DNA from: JALYUA01 sp039933215
GTDB lineage: Bacteria; Acidobacteriota; Thermoanaerobaculia; UBA5066; Gp7-AA6
Reading direction: 5' to 3'
Assembly (NCBI GenBank): GCA_039933215.1
Contig: JBDTOO010000016.1
Span: 1-64,000, forward strand
Length of the DNA: 64,000 nt
This document shows, piece by piece, positions 27,694 through 36,800 of the stretch (within the stretch, counting starts at the first letter, position 1; every line of letters starts with the position of its first letter). Below the pieces are notes generated by a model, which made no database searches, was not told the origin of the DNA, and worked only from the letters and a program-made list of their open reading frames with translations. The translations under genes and the position numbers were made by a program.

Positions 27694-28644
27694 TCACTTT
27701 CCCGCTTCCGCCGCAGCCAGGACCGCGTACATGTAGACGAGCGCCAGGCTGCGGTGGGGCCGCCACCGTTGCGAGAGGTCGCGCATCTCGCGCTCGGAAG
27801 ACGCGGCGGAACGGCCGAGCAGCCCGACGGCGAGATACTTCACGATCGAGAGATCCCCCGCCGGAAAGGCGTCCGGCCGCCTGAGCCCGCGGAGGAGAGC
27901 CACTTCCGCCGTCCAGCGGCCGATGCCGCGGATCGCGGTCAGCGTCTCGATGATTTCCTCGTCGCCCCGCTCTTCCAGGTCCTTCTCTCGCAGGAGGCCG
28001 CGCGAGAAGGCCCGCGCCAGCCGGAGGAGGGTGTCGCGCTTCCCCTTCGAGAGGCGAAAGCCCCGGAGCCCGCGCGCCCCCGCCCGGGCGATCGCCTCCG
28101 GCGAGGGAAAGTCGTAGAAGGTTTCCCCGGCGATGCGCGCGCGGCGGCCGAAGGCGTGCACGAGATCCTGCCGGATCGAGGCGGCGAATCCCATGTGGAT
28201 CTGCTGCGCGAGCACCGCGAGGACGAGCGCTTCCCAGAGGGACGGGGCTCCCGCGACGCGGAGCCCCCGGAAGCGCCGGATGGCGGGACCGAGAAGCAGA
28301 TCGGACCGGAACGCGCGCTCGAAGGGCCGCACGTCGGACGCGATGCCGAGAGACCGCTCCAGGAGACGCGTCGCGGCCGCCCGCGCGGCACCCGATCGCG
28401 AGCCCGGACCGGTGAGCTCCACGCGGAGCACCGCCGAGGGAGGCCGGCCCGACTGCGCGACGGACAGGAGCGCCGCGGGCCGCGCCGGAAGGAGCCGCCG
28501 ATATCGGACGCCGTCGAACAGATCGACCGAATCGGGAAAGCGGGCGAACCGCTCGGCGGTCGCCGCGAGCGAAAACGGCCGCGCCGGAACGACCTCGAAT
28601 CGCGTCGAAAGCGCCGGGATCCGGGGTCGGGCGCCGGCGGTCAC
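27694..28644 (-). CDS. alkA: DNA-3-methyladenine glycosylase, AlkA/HhH-GPD family
   Basis: This 316-aa protein removes alkylated or deaminated bases, by family resemblance. The HhH-GPD core contains ALVLAVLAQQIHMGFAASIR, LTAIRGIGRWTAEVALLRGL (hairpin) and PDAFPAGDLSI, where the Asp near residue 264 would be catalytic. An N-terminal AlkA_N-like beta region precedes it. GTG 28644 is chosen because it overlaps, as GTGA, the stop of a 35-codon upstream ORF with a strong ribosome site. The same strand carries DUF72 and ku, forming a DNA-repair neighbourhood. Confidence 0.85.
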   Translation of the reverse strand: MTAGARPRIPALSTRFEVVPARPFSLAATAERFARFPDSVDLFDGVRYRRLLPARPAALLSVAQSGRPPSAVLRVELTGPGSRSGAARAAATRLLERSLGIASDVRPFERAFRSDLLLGPAIRRFRGLRVAGAPSLWEALVLAVLAQQIHMGFAASIRQDLVHAFGRRARIAGETFYDFPSPEAIARAGARGLRGFRLSKGKRDTLLRLARAFSRGLLREKDLEERGDEEIIETLTAIRGIGRWTAEVALLRGLRRPDAFPAGDLSIVKYLAVGLLGRSAASSEREMRDLSQRWRPHRSLALVYMYAVLAAAEAGK

Positions 28645-28748
28645 TCGCGGGGAAGAACCCAGGATACCGGGTTCACCCGCCGGTTGAGGAGCCCGAGTCC
28701 GAGGCCGACGGCGATCCATCGCGCGAGACGGGATGAAAACGGGCGCAT
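28641..28748 (-). CDS. 35-aa hydrophobic peptide coupled to the AlkA gene
   Basis: ATG 28748 is preceded by GGGGAGG at an ideal 5-nt spacing. The ORF encodes a basic N-terminus (MRPFSSRLARW), a short hydrophobic stretch (IAVGLGLGLL) and a polar end. Its TGA overlaps the GTG of the glycosylase gene. The glycosylase start itself has no good ribosome site, so the peptide ORF may serve mainly to bring ribosomes to it. The peptide could also be a small membrane protein. No homologue is recognised. Confidence 0.6.
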   Translation of the reverse strand: MRPFSSRLARWIAVGLGLGLLNRRVNPVSWVLPRE

Positions 28749-28924
28749 CGAGGCCTCCCCGAGAGCCGGGAAGCGTAACAGAGGGTTGCAGCGGGAATCC
28801 GCACGCGGCGGCGAAACCTTTCCGGGGGTCGCTCGTATTGACGTTCTATAGGAGAAGGGTTCAGGATGTCCTTTCTCGAGCCTTCCTGCGGGCATCGCGA
28901 TACAGAGCGCCGATAGGAGCAGCG

Positions 28925-29254
28925 TTGACCGAACCGACATCCCTCCTCCAGGGGACCCTCGACCTGTTGATCCTGAAGACCCTCGCCGCCGGAGAGATGC
29001 ACGGGCTCGGGATCTCGCGGCGCATCGAGCAGGTGACGCACGGAGCCTTTCAGGTGAAGCCGGGCTCGCTCTTTCCCGCCCTCCATCGCATGGAGGAGGC
29101 CGGCTGGCTGACCGCGTCGTGGGGGGAATCCGAGAACCGGCGCCGCGCGAAATATTACCGCCTGAGCCGCGCCGGGCGGCGGCAGCTCCGGGCGGAGACC
29201 GAGGAATGGGGCCGGATTTCGCTCGCGATCGCGATGGCGCTTCATGCGACCTGA
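28925..29254 (+). CDS. PadR-family transcriptional regulator
   Basis: This 109-aa winged-helix protein matches the acidobacterial PadR type. It shows SLLQGTLDLLILKTLAAGEMHGLGISRRIEQ, VKPGSLFPALHRMEEAGWL and RRAKYYRLSRAGRRQL. The TTG start at 28925 is supported by AGGAGC five bases upstream and by the conserved N-terminus (TEPTSLLQG). It overlaps the permease gene by 11 nt, so it probably controls that gene and itself. PadR repressors usually respond to small hydrophobic molecules; the ligand here is unknown. Confidence 0.9.
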   Translation: MTEPTSLLQGTLDLLILKTLAAGEMHGLGISRRIEQVTHGAFQVKPGSLFPALHRMEEAGWLTASWGESENRRRAKYYRLSRAGRRQLRAETEEWGRISLAIAMALHAT

Positions 29255-31919
29255 GGAGAGTCGGACCGTGAAACCGTCGCCGCGGATTCGGAGCCTGTGG
29301 CGGAACCTTTTCCGAAGGAGCCGCGTCGAGGTCGATCTCGACCAGGAGCTTCGCGCCTACGTCGACGAGCTCGCCGAAGAGAAACGCGCGGCCGGAATGG
29401 AGCCCGGGGAAGCCCGCCGGAAGGCTCTGCTGGAGACCGGCGGCGTCGAGCAGGTCAAGGAGAGCGTTCGCGAGGTCCGCGCCGGGGCGCTGCTCGAAAC
29501 CGTCATCCAGGACGTCCGCTACGGAGCCCGAACCCTCTTCCGAAGCCCCGGCTCGACGGCGGCGGCGATCGTCGCGCTCGCCCTGGGCATCGGCGCTTCG
29601 ACCGCCATCTTCAGCGTGGTCAACGCGGTCCTGATCCGCCCGCTGCCGTACGGCCACCCCGAGAGAATCGCCGTCATCCTCCATGGAGGCTCTCAACCGG
29701 TCTCGCCCGCGAACCTCGCCGCGTGGCGAAAGGCATCACGCTCCTTCCGGCGGATGGGCGCGGCCGAGGGGTGGAACCCGAACCTCACGGGCTCGGACCG
29801 GCCGGAGAATCTCTCCGCCGTCCGCGTGACGTCCGAGATCTTCTCCATGCTCGAGGTCCCCCCGCTTCTCGGCCGCTTCTTCCTCCCCGGCGAGGACGAG
29901 CCCGGCCGGGATCACTCCGTCGTCCTCGGCCACGGGCTCTGGTCCCGCCGCTTCGGCGCCGACCCGAAGATCGTCGGCCGGCGCATCACGTTGAACGGGG
30001 AGCCGTACACGGTCGTCGGCGTGATGCCTCCGTCCTTTCACTTCCCTCCCTTCTGGAACCAGTCCGCCGAGATCTGGGCGCCTCTCGCGCTCTCGCCCCG
30101 CTTCGCCAGCCAGGGGGAGAGCCTACGGGTCTTCGGGGAGATCGCCCCCGGCTCGACGCGGGAGAGCGCGGCGGCGGAGATGGCCTCGATCACCGACGCC
30201 CTCGAGCGGCAGACACCGGGAACGAACCGGGACGTCCGTGTCCGGTCGCTGAAGGACACCGTGGTCGGCAACATCCGGCCGGCGCTGCTCGTGCTCTTCG
30301 CGGCGGTCGCGTTCGTGCTCCTGATCGCCTGCGCGAACGTCGCGCACCTTCTCCTGGCGCGAGCGGCGGCGCGGCAGCGGGAGATGGCCGTTCGGACGGC
30401 GATCGGCGCGAGCCGCTCCCGGATCACGAGGCAGCTCCTGACCGAGAGCCTCCTGCTCGCCGGCGCGGGAGGCCTGGGAGGCATCCTGATCGCGGCCTGG
30501 GGAGTCCACGCCCTCGTCGCGGCGAGCCCGGGCGCGATCCCGCGCGTCGCGACGGTCGCGCTCGACGCACGAGTGCTCGTGTTCACGCTCGCGATCTCGT
30601 TCGCGACAGGCATCGCCTTCGGGCTGGCCCCGGCGCTGGCGCTCTCGCGCCGCGACCTGACCGAAGCGCTCCGCGAAGGCGAGCGGGGGTCGACCGAGGG
30701 CGGCGCGCGCTCGCGGCTGCGCGGGTTTCTCGTCGGTTCCGAGTTCGCCCTCGCTCTCGTCCTCCTGGTCGGCGCCGGGCTGATGATCCGCAGTCTGCTC
30801 GCCCTCCAGGCCATCGACCCCGGTTTCGACCCGCGCGGCGTCCTCACGATGGTCGTGTCGGTCAAGGGCACGACCGCGGAGGATCCGGCGCGCCGCGCCG
30901 CGTTCTACCAGCAGCTCCTCGAGCGAACGCGCGCGCTCCCGGGCGTCCAGGCGGCGGGAGCGATCAACCATCTGCCTCTCGCGGGCGACATCTGGGGCTG
31001 GCCGTTCGAGGTCGAGGGCCGGCCGCCGCTGCCCGCCGGCGAGACGCAGAGGGCGACGTATCGGGTCGTGCTCCCCGGCTACCTCGAGACGATGAGAGTG
31101 CCGCTCGTCGCGGGCCGAGGGATCACATCGAAGGACGTCGTGAATTCGCCGCGGGTCGTCGTCATCAACGAGGACTTCGCCCGCAAGCACTGGCCCGCGG
31201 AGAGCGCGATCGGACGCCGCATCCTCCTCGCGGAGCCGGAGAGACCGCCCGTCCCCGCCGTCGTCGTCGGGATCGCGAAGAACACGGTCCGCGACCTCTG
31301 GTCCAGCCCGCCCTCGGAGGAGATGTATCTCGCCTATCTGCAGACGCGGAGCTATCTCGAAAGCGACAATTCGCACCTCCAGTACCTGACCCTCGTGGTG
31401 CGGACCGGCGGCGACCCCGCCGGTCTGACCGGCGCGATCCGGGGGATCGTGGGGGCGCTCGACCGAAACGCCCCGGTGTCCGAGATCCAGACGATGGAGA
31501 GCGTCGTCGCCGGCGCGACCGGGCAGACCCGTTTCTACGTCGTCCTGCTCGGGGCGTTCGCGGGGGTGGCGCTGCTGCTGGCGGCCGTCGGCATTTACGG
31601 CGTCATGGCCTATTCGGTCTCGCGCCGGACCCACGAGATCGGGATCCGCATGGCGCTCGGCGCCCGTCCTGGGGAGGTCCTGAGGCTCGTCGTGCGCCAG
31701 GGCCTCGTGGTCGCGCTCGCGGGCACCGCGGCGGGGGCGGCCGGAGCCGCCGGGCTGACCCGCCTCATGGGGGCGCTCCTCTACGGGGTGGCCCCGACCG
31801 ACCTCTTCACGTTCGCGGTCGTCTCGGGACTCCTGATCGCCGTCGCCGTCTTCGCGAGCTGGCTCCCGGCGCGCCGCGCGACCCGCATCGATCCTCTCTC
31901 CGCGCTCCGGTACGAGTAA
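29244..31919 (+). CDS. ADOP-type orphan ABC permease (FtsX/MacB fold)
   Basis: This 891-aa protein has an N-terminal about 90-residue cytoplasmic segment (DLDQELRAYVDELAEEKRAAGM). Two MacB periplasmic-core plus FtsX units follow. TM segments lie near residues 105-130, 350-380, 410-430, 450-475, 500-520, 770-790, 820-840 and 860-880. Signatures include ALALGIGASTAIFSVVNAVLIRPLPY, the repeated EMAVRTAIGASR and EIGIRMALGARPGEV, and the end RIDPLSALRYE. No ATPase gene is adjacent. This is the PadR-linked 'acidobacterial duplicated orphan permease' layout. A MacB-like mechanotransmission role is inferred. Confidence 0.9.
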   Translation: MRPEESRTVKPSPRIRSLWRNLFRRSRVEVDLDQELRAYVDELAEEKRAAGMEPGEARRKALLETGGVEQVKESVREVRAGALLETVIQDVRYGARTLFRSPGSTAAAIVALALGIGASTAIFSVVNAVLIRPLPYGHPERIAVILHGGSQPVSPANLAAWRKASRSFRRMGAAEGWNPNLTGSDRPENLSAVRVTSEIFSMLEVPPLLGRFFLPGEDEPGRDHSVVLGHGLWSRRFGADPKIVGRRITLNGEPYTVVGVMPPSFHFPPFWNQSAEIWAPLALSPRFASQGESLRVFGEIAPGSTRESAAAEMASITDALERQTPGTNRDVRVRSLKDTVVGNIRPALLVLFAAVAFVLLIACANVAHLLLARAAARQREMAVRTAIGASRSRITRQLLTESLLLAGAGGLGGILIAAWGVHALVAASPGAIPRVATVALDARVLVFTLAISFATGIAFGLAPALALSRRDLTEALREGERGSTEGGARSRLRGFLVGSEFALALVLLVGAGLMIRSLLALQAIDPGFDPRGVLTMVVSVKGTTAEDPARRAAFYQQLLERTRALPGVQAAGAINHLPLAGDIWGWPFEVEGRPPLPAGETQRATYRVVLPGYLETMRVPLVAGRGITSKDVVNSPRVVVINEDFARKHWPAESAIGRRILLAEPERPPVPAVVVGIAKNTVRDLWSSPPSEEMYLAYLQTRSYLESDNSHLQYLTLVVRTGGDPAGLTGAIRGIVGALDRNAPVSEIQTMESVVAGATGQTRFYVVLLGAFAGVALLLAAVGIYGVMAYSVSRRTHEIGIRMALGARPGEVLRLVVRQGLVVALAGTAAGAAGAAGLTRLMGALLYGVAPTDLFTFAVVSGLLIAVAVFASWLPARRATRIDPLSALRYE

Positions 31920-31946
31920 GGGGGCGCGACCGAAGGTTCCTCGCGG

Positions 31947-32336
31947 TTACGGGCCGCCCGCCGCTCGCGCGTGGGCGAGGAGGACGAGCGCCAGCGCGAC
32001 CGCGGCGGGAAACGCCTGCACCCAGAGGATCGACCGCTTCGCCGTGGCCGCGCCGAAGAGGCCCGCGATCACGACGCAGACGAGAAAGAAGACGCGCACC
32101 GAAAATCCCGCGTCGCCCGCCTGGAGTCCCCAGACCAGGCCCGCGGCGAGAAAGCCGTTGTAGAGGCCCTGGTTCGCGGCGAGCTTCGCGGAAGTCTGCG
32201 CCTCCTCGACCGACAGCCCGAACACGCGGCGCCCGAACGGCCTGGTCCACAGGAACATCTCGAGCACGAGAAAGGCGAGATGGAGGAGCGCGACGACGGC
32301 GAGGGCGATTCCGGCGAGGAGGATCATGGCTCGCAC
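31947..32336 (-). CDS. DUF1304 membrane protein
   Basis: This 129-aa protein has four membrane spans and the family signature ANQGLYNGFLAAGL. It also shows FLVLEMFLWTRPFGRRVFGL near the N-terminus. The function of DUF1304 proteins is unknown. ATG 32327 is an alternative start three residues in. It is convergent with the ADOP permease, with only 27 bp between the stops. Confidence 0.85.
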   Translation of the reverse strand: MRAMILLAGIALAVVALLHLAFLVLEMFLWTRPFGRRVFGLSVEEAQTSAKLAANQGLYNGFLAAGLVWGLQAGDAGFSVRVFFLVCVVIAGLFGAATAKRSILWVQAFPAAVALALVLLAHARAAGGP

Positions 32337-32414
32337 CCGTCCGTCGGCGGGAACGCGGCACCGGGTCGGAAAATCATGGGACCTCCCGAAAACGCCGAGT
32401 CTAGCCCGGACGCG

Positions 32415-33734
32415 TCACTTCTCCGCGCCGGGCTCCGGGGTCGCCTCGTCGATCTTCCGATCGTAGGCGGCCCGGGAGTCCGGCTTCGAGAGGACGCCGT
32501 AAGCGACGCGGAGCCACTTCGCGAGCACCGTCAGCTGCCTCCAGCAGTCGACCAGCTCCGGATGCGCCTTGAGCGACGGGTCGAAGAGAAGAGACCGCGA
32601 GCGGTACGCCTCGTCAATCTCCGCCGGCGTCGCCTTGCGAGAGACGCCAAGGAGGTCGTAGTGCGAGAGCCAGTCGAGCTGGCGGTGCAGCTCGAGCACG
32701 AGCGAACGGGGGCTCTGGAACGGCTTCTCCGGCGCGGCGGGCGCGCTGGCCGGGCTCGGCGGCGCGGGCTTCGTCAGGACGCCGGTCTCCGCCGCGCCGC
32801 TGAAGGCTCCGCCCGCGCGCATGTCGTAGAGGTATCCGGAGGGTTTGCGATCTTCCGTCCTCCTCGGCGCGCGGTCCGCGACCCGCCGCGGCGCCTGCCG
32901 GCGGTCGGGAACGTCCGGCGGCCGTTGCCGGCGATCCGGAATCTCCACGAAACCCGTGACCGGAGCCTGCCGGACCTCGATGACGCCGGCGAAGAGGAGC
33001 GAGTAGAGGAGCTTCGCGTTCGCGGCACCGGAGACCGACGTTTCCGAAAGGAGATCGCGCAGCGAGCTGCGGCCGTCGATCCGGCTGATCAGCGTCACGG
33101 CATCGCGCAGGAGCCGCAGCGACCCGGAGGACATCGGATCGGTGCTCAGGACGGGGACGCCGGACAGGTCTCCGAGAAGCCCGAGGAACTGCTCGCTCTC
33201 GGGGATGCGCCGGATTCCTTCGATGATCATTTCCTGCGACAGCGAAGCCGCGACATCGAGCTCGACATGGCCCGTGTTCTCTTCGAAGTGAAACGCCCCG
33301 TCCGGCCAGGACAGCGTCGAGAAGATGATCTGCTCGACCTGCCTGCGCGCCTCGCTGTCGACGATGGCGCGGGAGACGAGGCCCTTCTCGACCAGGATCA
33401 TGTCGATGCGCTGGTGGGTCTTCTGCTGGCTCGCGAGCGCCTCCGCGAGGTCCTTCTCCGAGATATAGCCCCATCGCACGAGCGTCGCGCCGATCCGATG
33501 CTCGTCGCGCGACGACCGGGCGGCGTAGAGCTCTCCGTTTTCGAAGACGAGCTGCCGGACCTGGTCCGCTCTCAGGACCGAGAGCGTCCCGGATCGTCCT
33601 TCCTGCTGGATCCGGCGGAACACCGCGAAGAGCGGCGTGTCGGACAGGAGTCCCGAGATCGGAACCGTGTCCCCGGGCGGGACCTCCCCGGAGGCGTTCA
33701 AGCCCGCCTCCGAGCCGCTGGGACGGGAGCCCAT
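32415..33734 (-). CDS. DUF4388 protein with a J-like C-terminal domain
   Basis: This 439-aa cytoplasmic protein begins with a DUF4388 (PATAN-like) region: LFAVFRRIQQEGRSGTLSVLRADQVRQLVFENGELYAARSS, followed by IGATLVRWGYISEKDLAEAL. The middle holds Arg/Pro-rich repeats of the PDRRQ type. The last about 90 residues resemble a DnaJ J-domain (YDLLGVSRKATPAEIDEAYRSRS, then AYGVLSKPDSRAAYDRKI), but the HPD loop that activates DnaK is missing. DUF4388 proteins occur in signalling and gliding systems of deltaproteobacteria and acidobacteria. ATG 33734 is used; GTG 33821 would add 29 residues. Confidence 0.75.
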   Translation of the reverse strand: MGSRPSGSEAGLNASGEVPPGDTVPISGLLSDTPLFAVFRRIQQEGRSGTLSVLRADQVRQLVFENGELYAARSSRDEHRIGATLVRWGYISEKDLAEALASQQKTHQRIDMILVEKGLVSRAIVDSEARRQVEQIIFSTLSWPDGAFHFEENTGHVELDVAASLSQEMIIEGIRRIPESEQFLGLLGDLSGVPVLSTDPMSSGSLRLLRDAVTLISRIDGRSSLRDLLSETSVSGAANAKLLYSLLFAGVIEVRQAPVTGFVEIPDRRQRPPDVPDRRQAPRRVADRAPRRTEDRKPSGYLYDMRAGGAFSGAAETGVLTKPAPPSPASAPAAPEKPFQSPRSLVLELHRQLDWLSHYDLLGVSRKATPAEIDEAYRSRSLLFDPSLKAHPELVDCWRQLTVLAKWLRVAYGVLSKPDSRAAYDRKIDEATPEPGAEK

Positions 33735-33858
33735 GCGGACGCGGCCCGGCCTTCGCGGCGCGCGCCGTGCGAGGGAACCGTGCGATGCGATCGGCTCTTC
33801 GGCAGACGCCAAGCAAACCACAGAGAGGCCCGGGAGCGAAACACGGGGAGTGGCGGAA

Positions 33859-36800
33859 TCAGGCGACCTGCACCTGGCGGCGGGTGGTCGGAGCCACCCG
33901 CTCGTCTGGGGTCAGGATCCCTCGGAAATTCAACGGATCGGCGGCCGAGACCTGCACGGGGGGCGCGTCGGCGGCGTCCGGGCGCCGCTTCAGGTCGCGC
34001 AGCAGGGAGACCGCCTCGGGAAGCGCGTACTGCTCGCCGTCGAACCCCGACACGAAACGGCCGCCGCGCACCTCGCCGCGCGCTTCGAGCGCCCGGAGGG
34101 CGCGGGCGACTTCGCGCCAGACGACCGGTTGCCTCTCGCGCGCGGCGGTCTTGCGGAACACGACGCCCGTCCGCGCGAGAAGGCGCCGCGCGACGAACTC
34201 GGCCGCCCGGGAGGGCGTGAGCGCATTGGCCTCCGCCCGCGGCAACAGGCTCCAGCGGCCGGCAGTCAGGCCCGTCGCGCGCCGCCGGGACGCCGGCACG
34301 ATCAGCCATCGCAATCCCGCGAACGAATCGCAGGTCACGCGAGCCAGGGCAATCAGATCGGTCAGGCCTGCTTCGACGTCGAAGGTCGAGAGTCCCGCGG
34401 CCCGGCCGATTTCCTGGAAGAACATCGCGCCGCGCCGTTCGAGCACGGCTTCGACGGAGGCGGCCGCCTCGGAAAGATGCGAGGGCTCGGGCGGCGCGAG
34501 AGAGAGCCACGTCTCGAGGTCTTCGCGCGGAACGACGGCCACCGGCGCGCGCCGGACCGGAGAAGCGCCCGCGCCCCACAGCCTTCCCCAGGAGGCCTCC
34601 CCTGAAAGAGTCATCTGGTCGAGCCACTCCCGCTTGTAGCCGCGCACGCGAGCCGGGAGCACGCTCGCTTCCCAGGCCGCGGCAGGGATCTCGAAGCCGG
34701 CGAGCTGCCGGACGACCGCCGCCACCCCGGCCGGCCCCTCGAGCCGATGCGCCGGATCGGCGTGCTGCCAGCACGCCAGGAAGCGCAGGAACTGGGAAGC
34801 CGTGACGGGAGCGATCTCACGCCGGAGACGGTCGAGGGTGTACCGGTGGATGCGAGCCAGGAGCCGGCGATCGCACCAGGCGGACTGCCCGGCGATCCGC
34901 GTGCGCAGCACGCATCCCTCGGTCTCGAGCTCGCGCAGGAGAACTTCGTCCTCGACCCCGTCGGGGATGGGGCCGACCGCCTCGAGCCGCCCGCGCAGAA
35001 CGGTCCGGGGATCGCGAGAAGCCTCGGCGGCGTACCACCGCTCCCCTTCCCGGATCGCCCGCCCGCCGGCGGAGAGCCGGTCGAGCCAGGCCTGCCACGG
35101 AGCGGCTTCGGCGGCGGTGACGTAGCCCATCCAGAGGAGCGCCTCGTGCAGCTCCTCCTCGTCCGCCGGCGCGGGCCAGGCTTCTTCGCGGACGCGGGCG
35201 ATGGCGTCGGCATCGAGGGACCCGAGCGCGTCCGAGGTCTTCGGGTCGAGGAATCGCCGCGCGTGCACCGCCTGCGTGCGCCTCTCCTCGAGGGGCGCGT
35301 CATCCAGGAAGGTGTACGGCTGCGACGACAGGATCCCCCGCGCGAAGGCCGACGGCTCGACCGTGTCGACCGCCCGCCGCTCGATCGATCCGTCCTTAAG
35401 GCCGCGCAGGACGCCGAGGAATCCCTCGATGTCCATCGCTTCGTTCAAGCAGTCCTCGATCGTCTGCCGGACGATGGGGTGGTCGGGAACTTCGATCGGG
35501 CCGCCCGGAAGCGTCTCGGGACACGCGAGGACCTGAGGGAACGCGGCGGCGAGCAGGTCGTTGGCGCGCATCCTCAGGATCGGCGGCGGGACTCTCCGCC
35601 CTCCGCGCGAGCGCTCCAGGATCAGCGAGCGCTGCGCGTTCCAGCGCCAGCGCGTCTCGAACATCGGCGCGGCGAGAAGCGCCTGGACGAGGACCTCGCG
35701 CGCCGACGCGGGATGCAGGTAGTCGAAGACTTCGTCCAGAGGAAAGCTGTGCTGCGTCCCGAGCGACAGGACGATCGCCTCTTCGTTGGCCGCCGCCTGC
35801 AGCTCGAATCCGAAGCCCACGCAGAACTTCTTGCGCAGGGCGAGCCCCCATGCGCGATTGATCCGCGAGCCGAACGGCGCGTGGAGGACGAGCTGCATCC
35901 CGCCGCTTTCGTCGAAGAAGCGCTCCAGGACGACGCGGCTTTGAGTCGGGACGCAACCGAGAACGCTTCGGCCCGACTCGATGTACTCCGCGATCTGGAT
36001 GGCGGCCCCCTCGGGCAACGCCTCTCCGCAGGCCGCCAGGATCGACGCGGCTGCGGCACCGTCTCCGCCGGGGAGAGTCTCTTCGCGGAGAGCCCCGATT
36101 TCCGCCGCCAGCTCACGGGTCCGGCCGGGCCCCTCGCCGAGCCAGAAAGGGATCGATGGAGGCTGCCCCTTCGCGTCGGCCACGCGGACGGTTCCCGGCT
36201 CGACCCGGAGAATCCTCCAGGAGGCGTTGCCGAGCTGGAAGACGTCTCCGCCGTTCGACTCGATCGCCCAGTCCTCGTTGACCGTCCCCACCACCGTGCC
36301 TTCCGGCTCGAGCCGGACCTGGTAGTCGGCCGTGTCCGGGATCGCGCCGCCCGAGAGGAGGGCGGCCATGCGAGCGCGGCGGGTGGCCATCAGTCGGCCG
36401 TTGACCCCGTCGCGGTGAAGGAGGGCGCCCCGGCCGCGGGTGTGGAGAGCGGCGACCTCGTCGAACTCGCCGCGGGCGAGGTCCCTGTAGGGCCAGGCGC
36501 GCCGCAGCAGCGAGAACAGGGCGCCCTCGTCCCAGGGCTCGGGGACGCACGCCGCGACGATCTGCTGCGCGAGGATGTCCAGGGGCCGGGCCGGCTCCGG
36601 CGTCCGGTCGAGCACCGAGCCCCGGATGCATCGAAGGAGCGCGGCGCCTTCGACCAGCTCGTCCAGCGTCAACGGAAAGAGCCGACCCTTCGGCACCTTG
36701 CGCAACGCGTGCCCCGCCCGGCCGACCCGCTGGAGAAACGTGGCGATCGAGCGCGTCGCCCCGACCTGGATCGCCAGGTCGACGTCGCCGATGTCGATGC

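Noticed and set aside
28749..28924. Possible extra gene between the AlkA leader ORF and padR
   Set aside because: The 176-bp gap has TATTGACGTTCTATAGG and other AT-rich patches that look like promoter DNA. No ORF with a ribosome site and sensible protein was found.
29297..32404. 1035-codon plus-strand frame over the ADOP permease
   Set aside because: It is a +2 shadow of the permease, composed almost entirely of Arg, Pro, Gly and Ala, and shows no domain.
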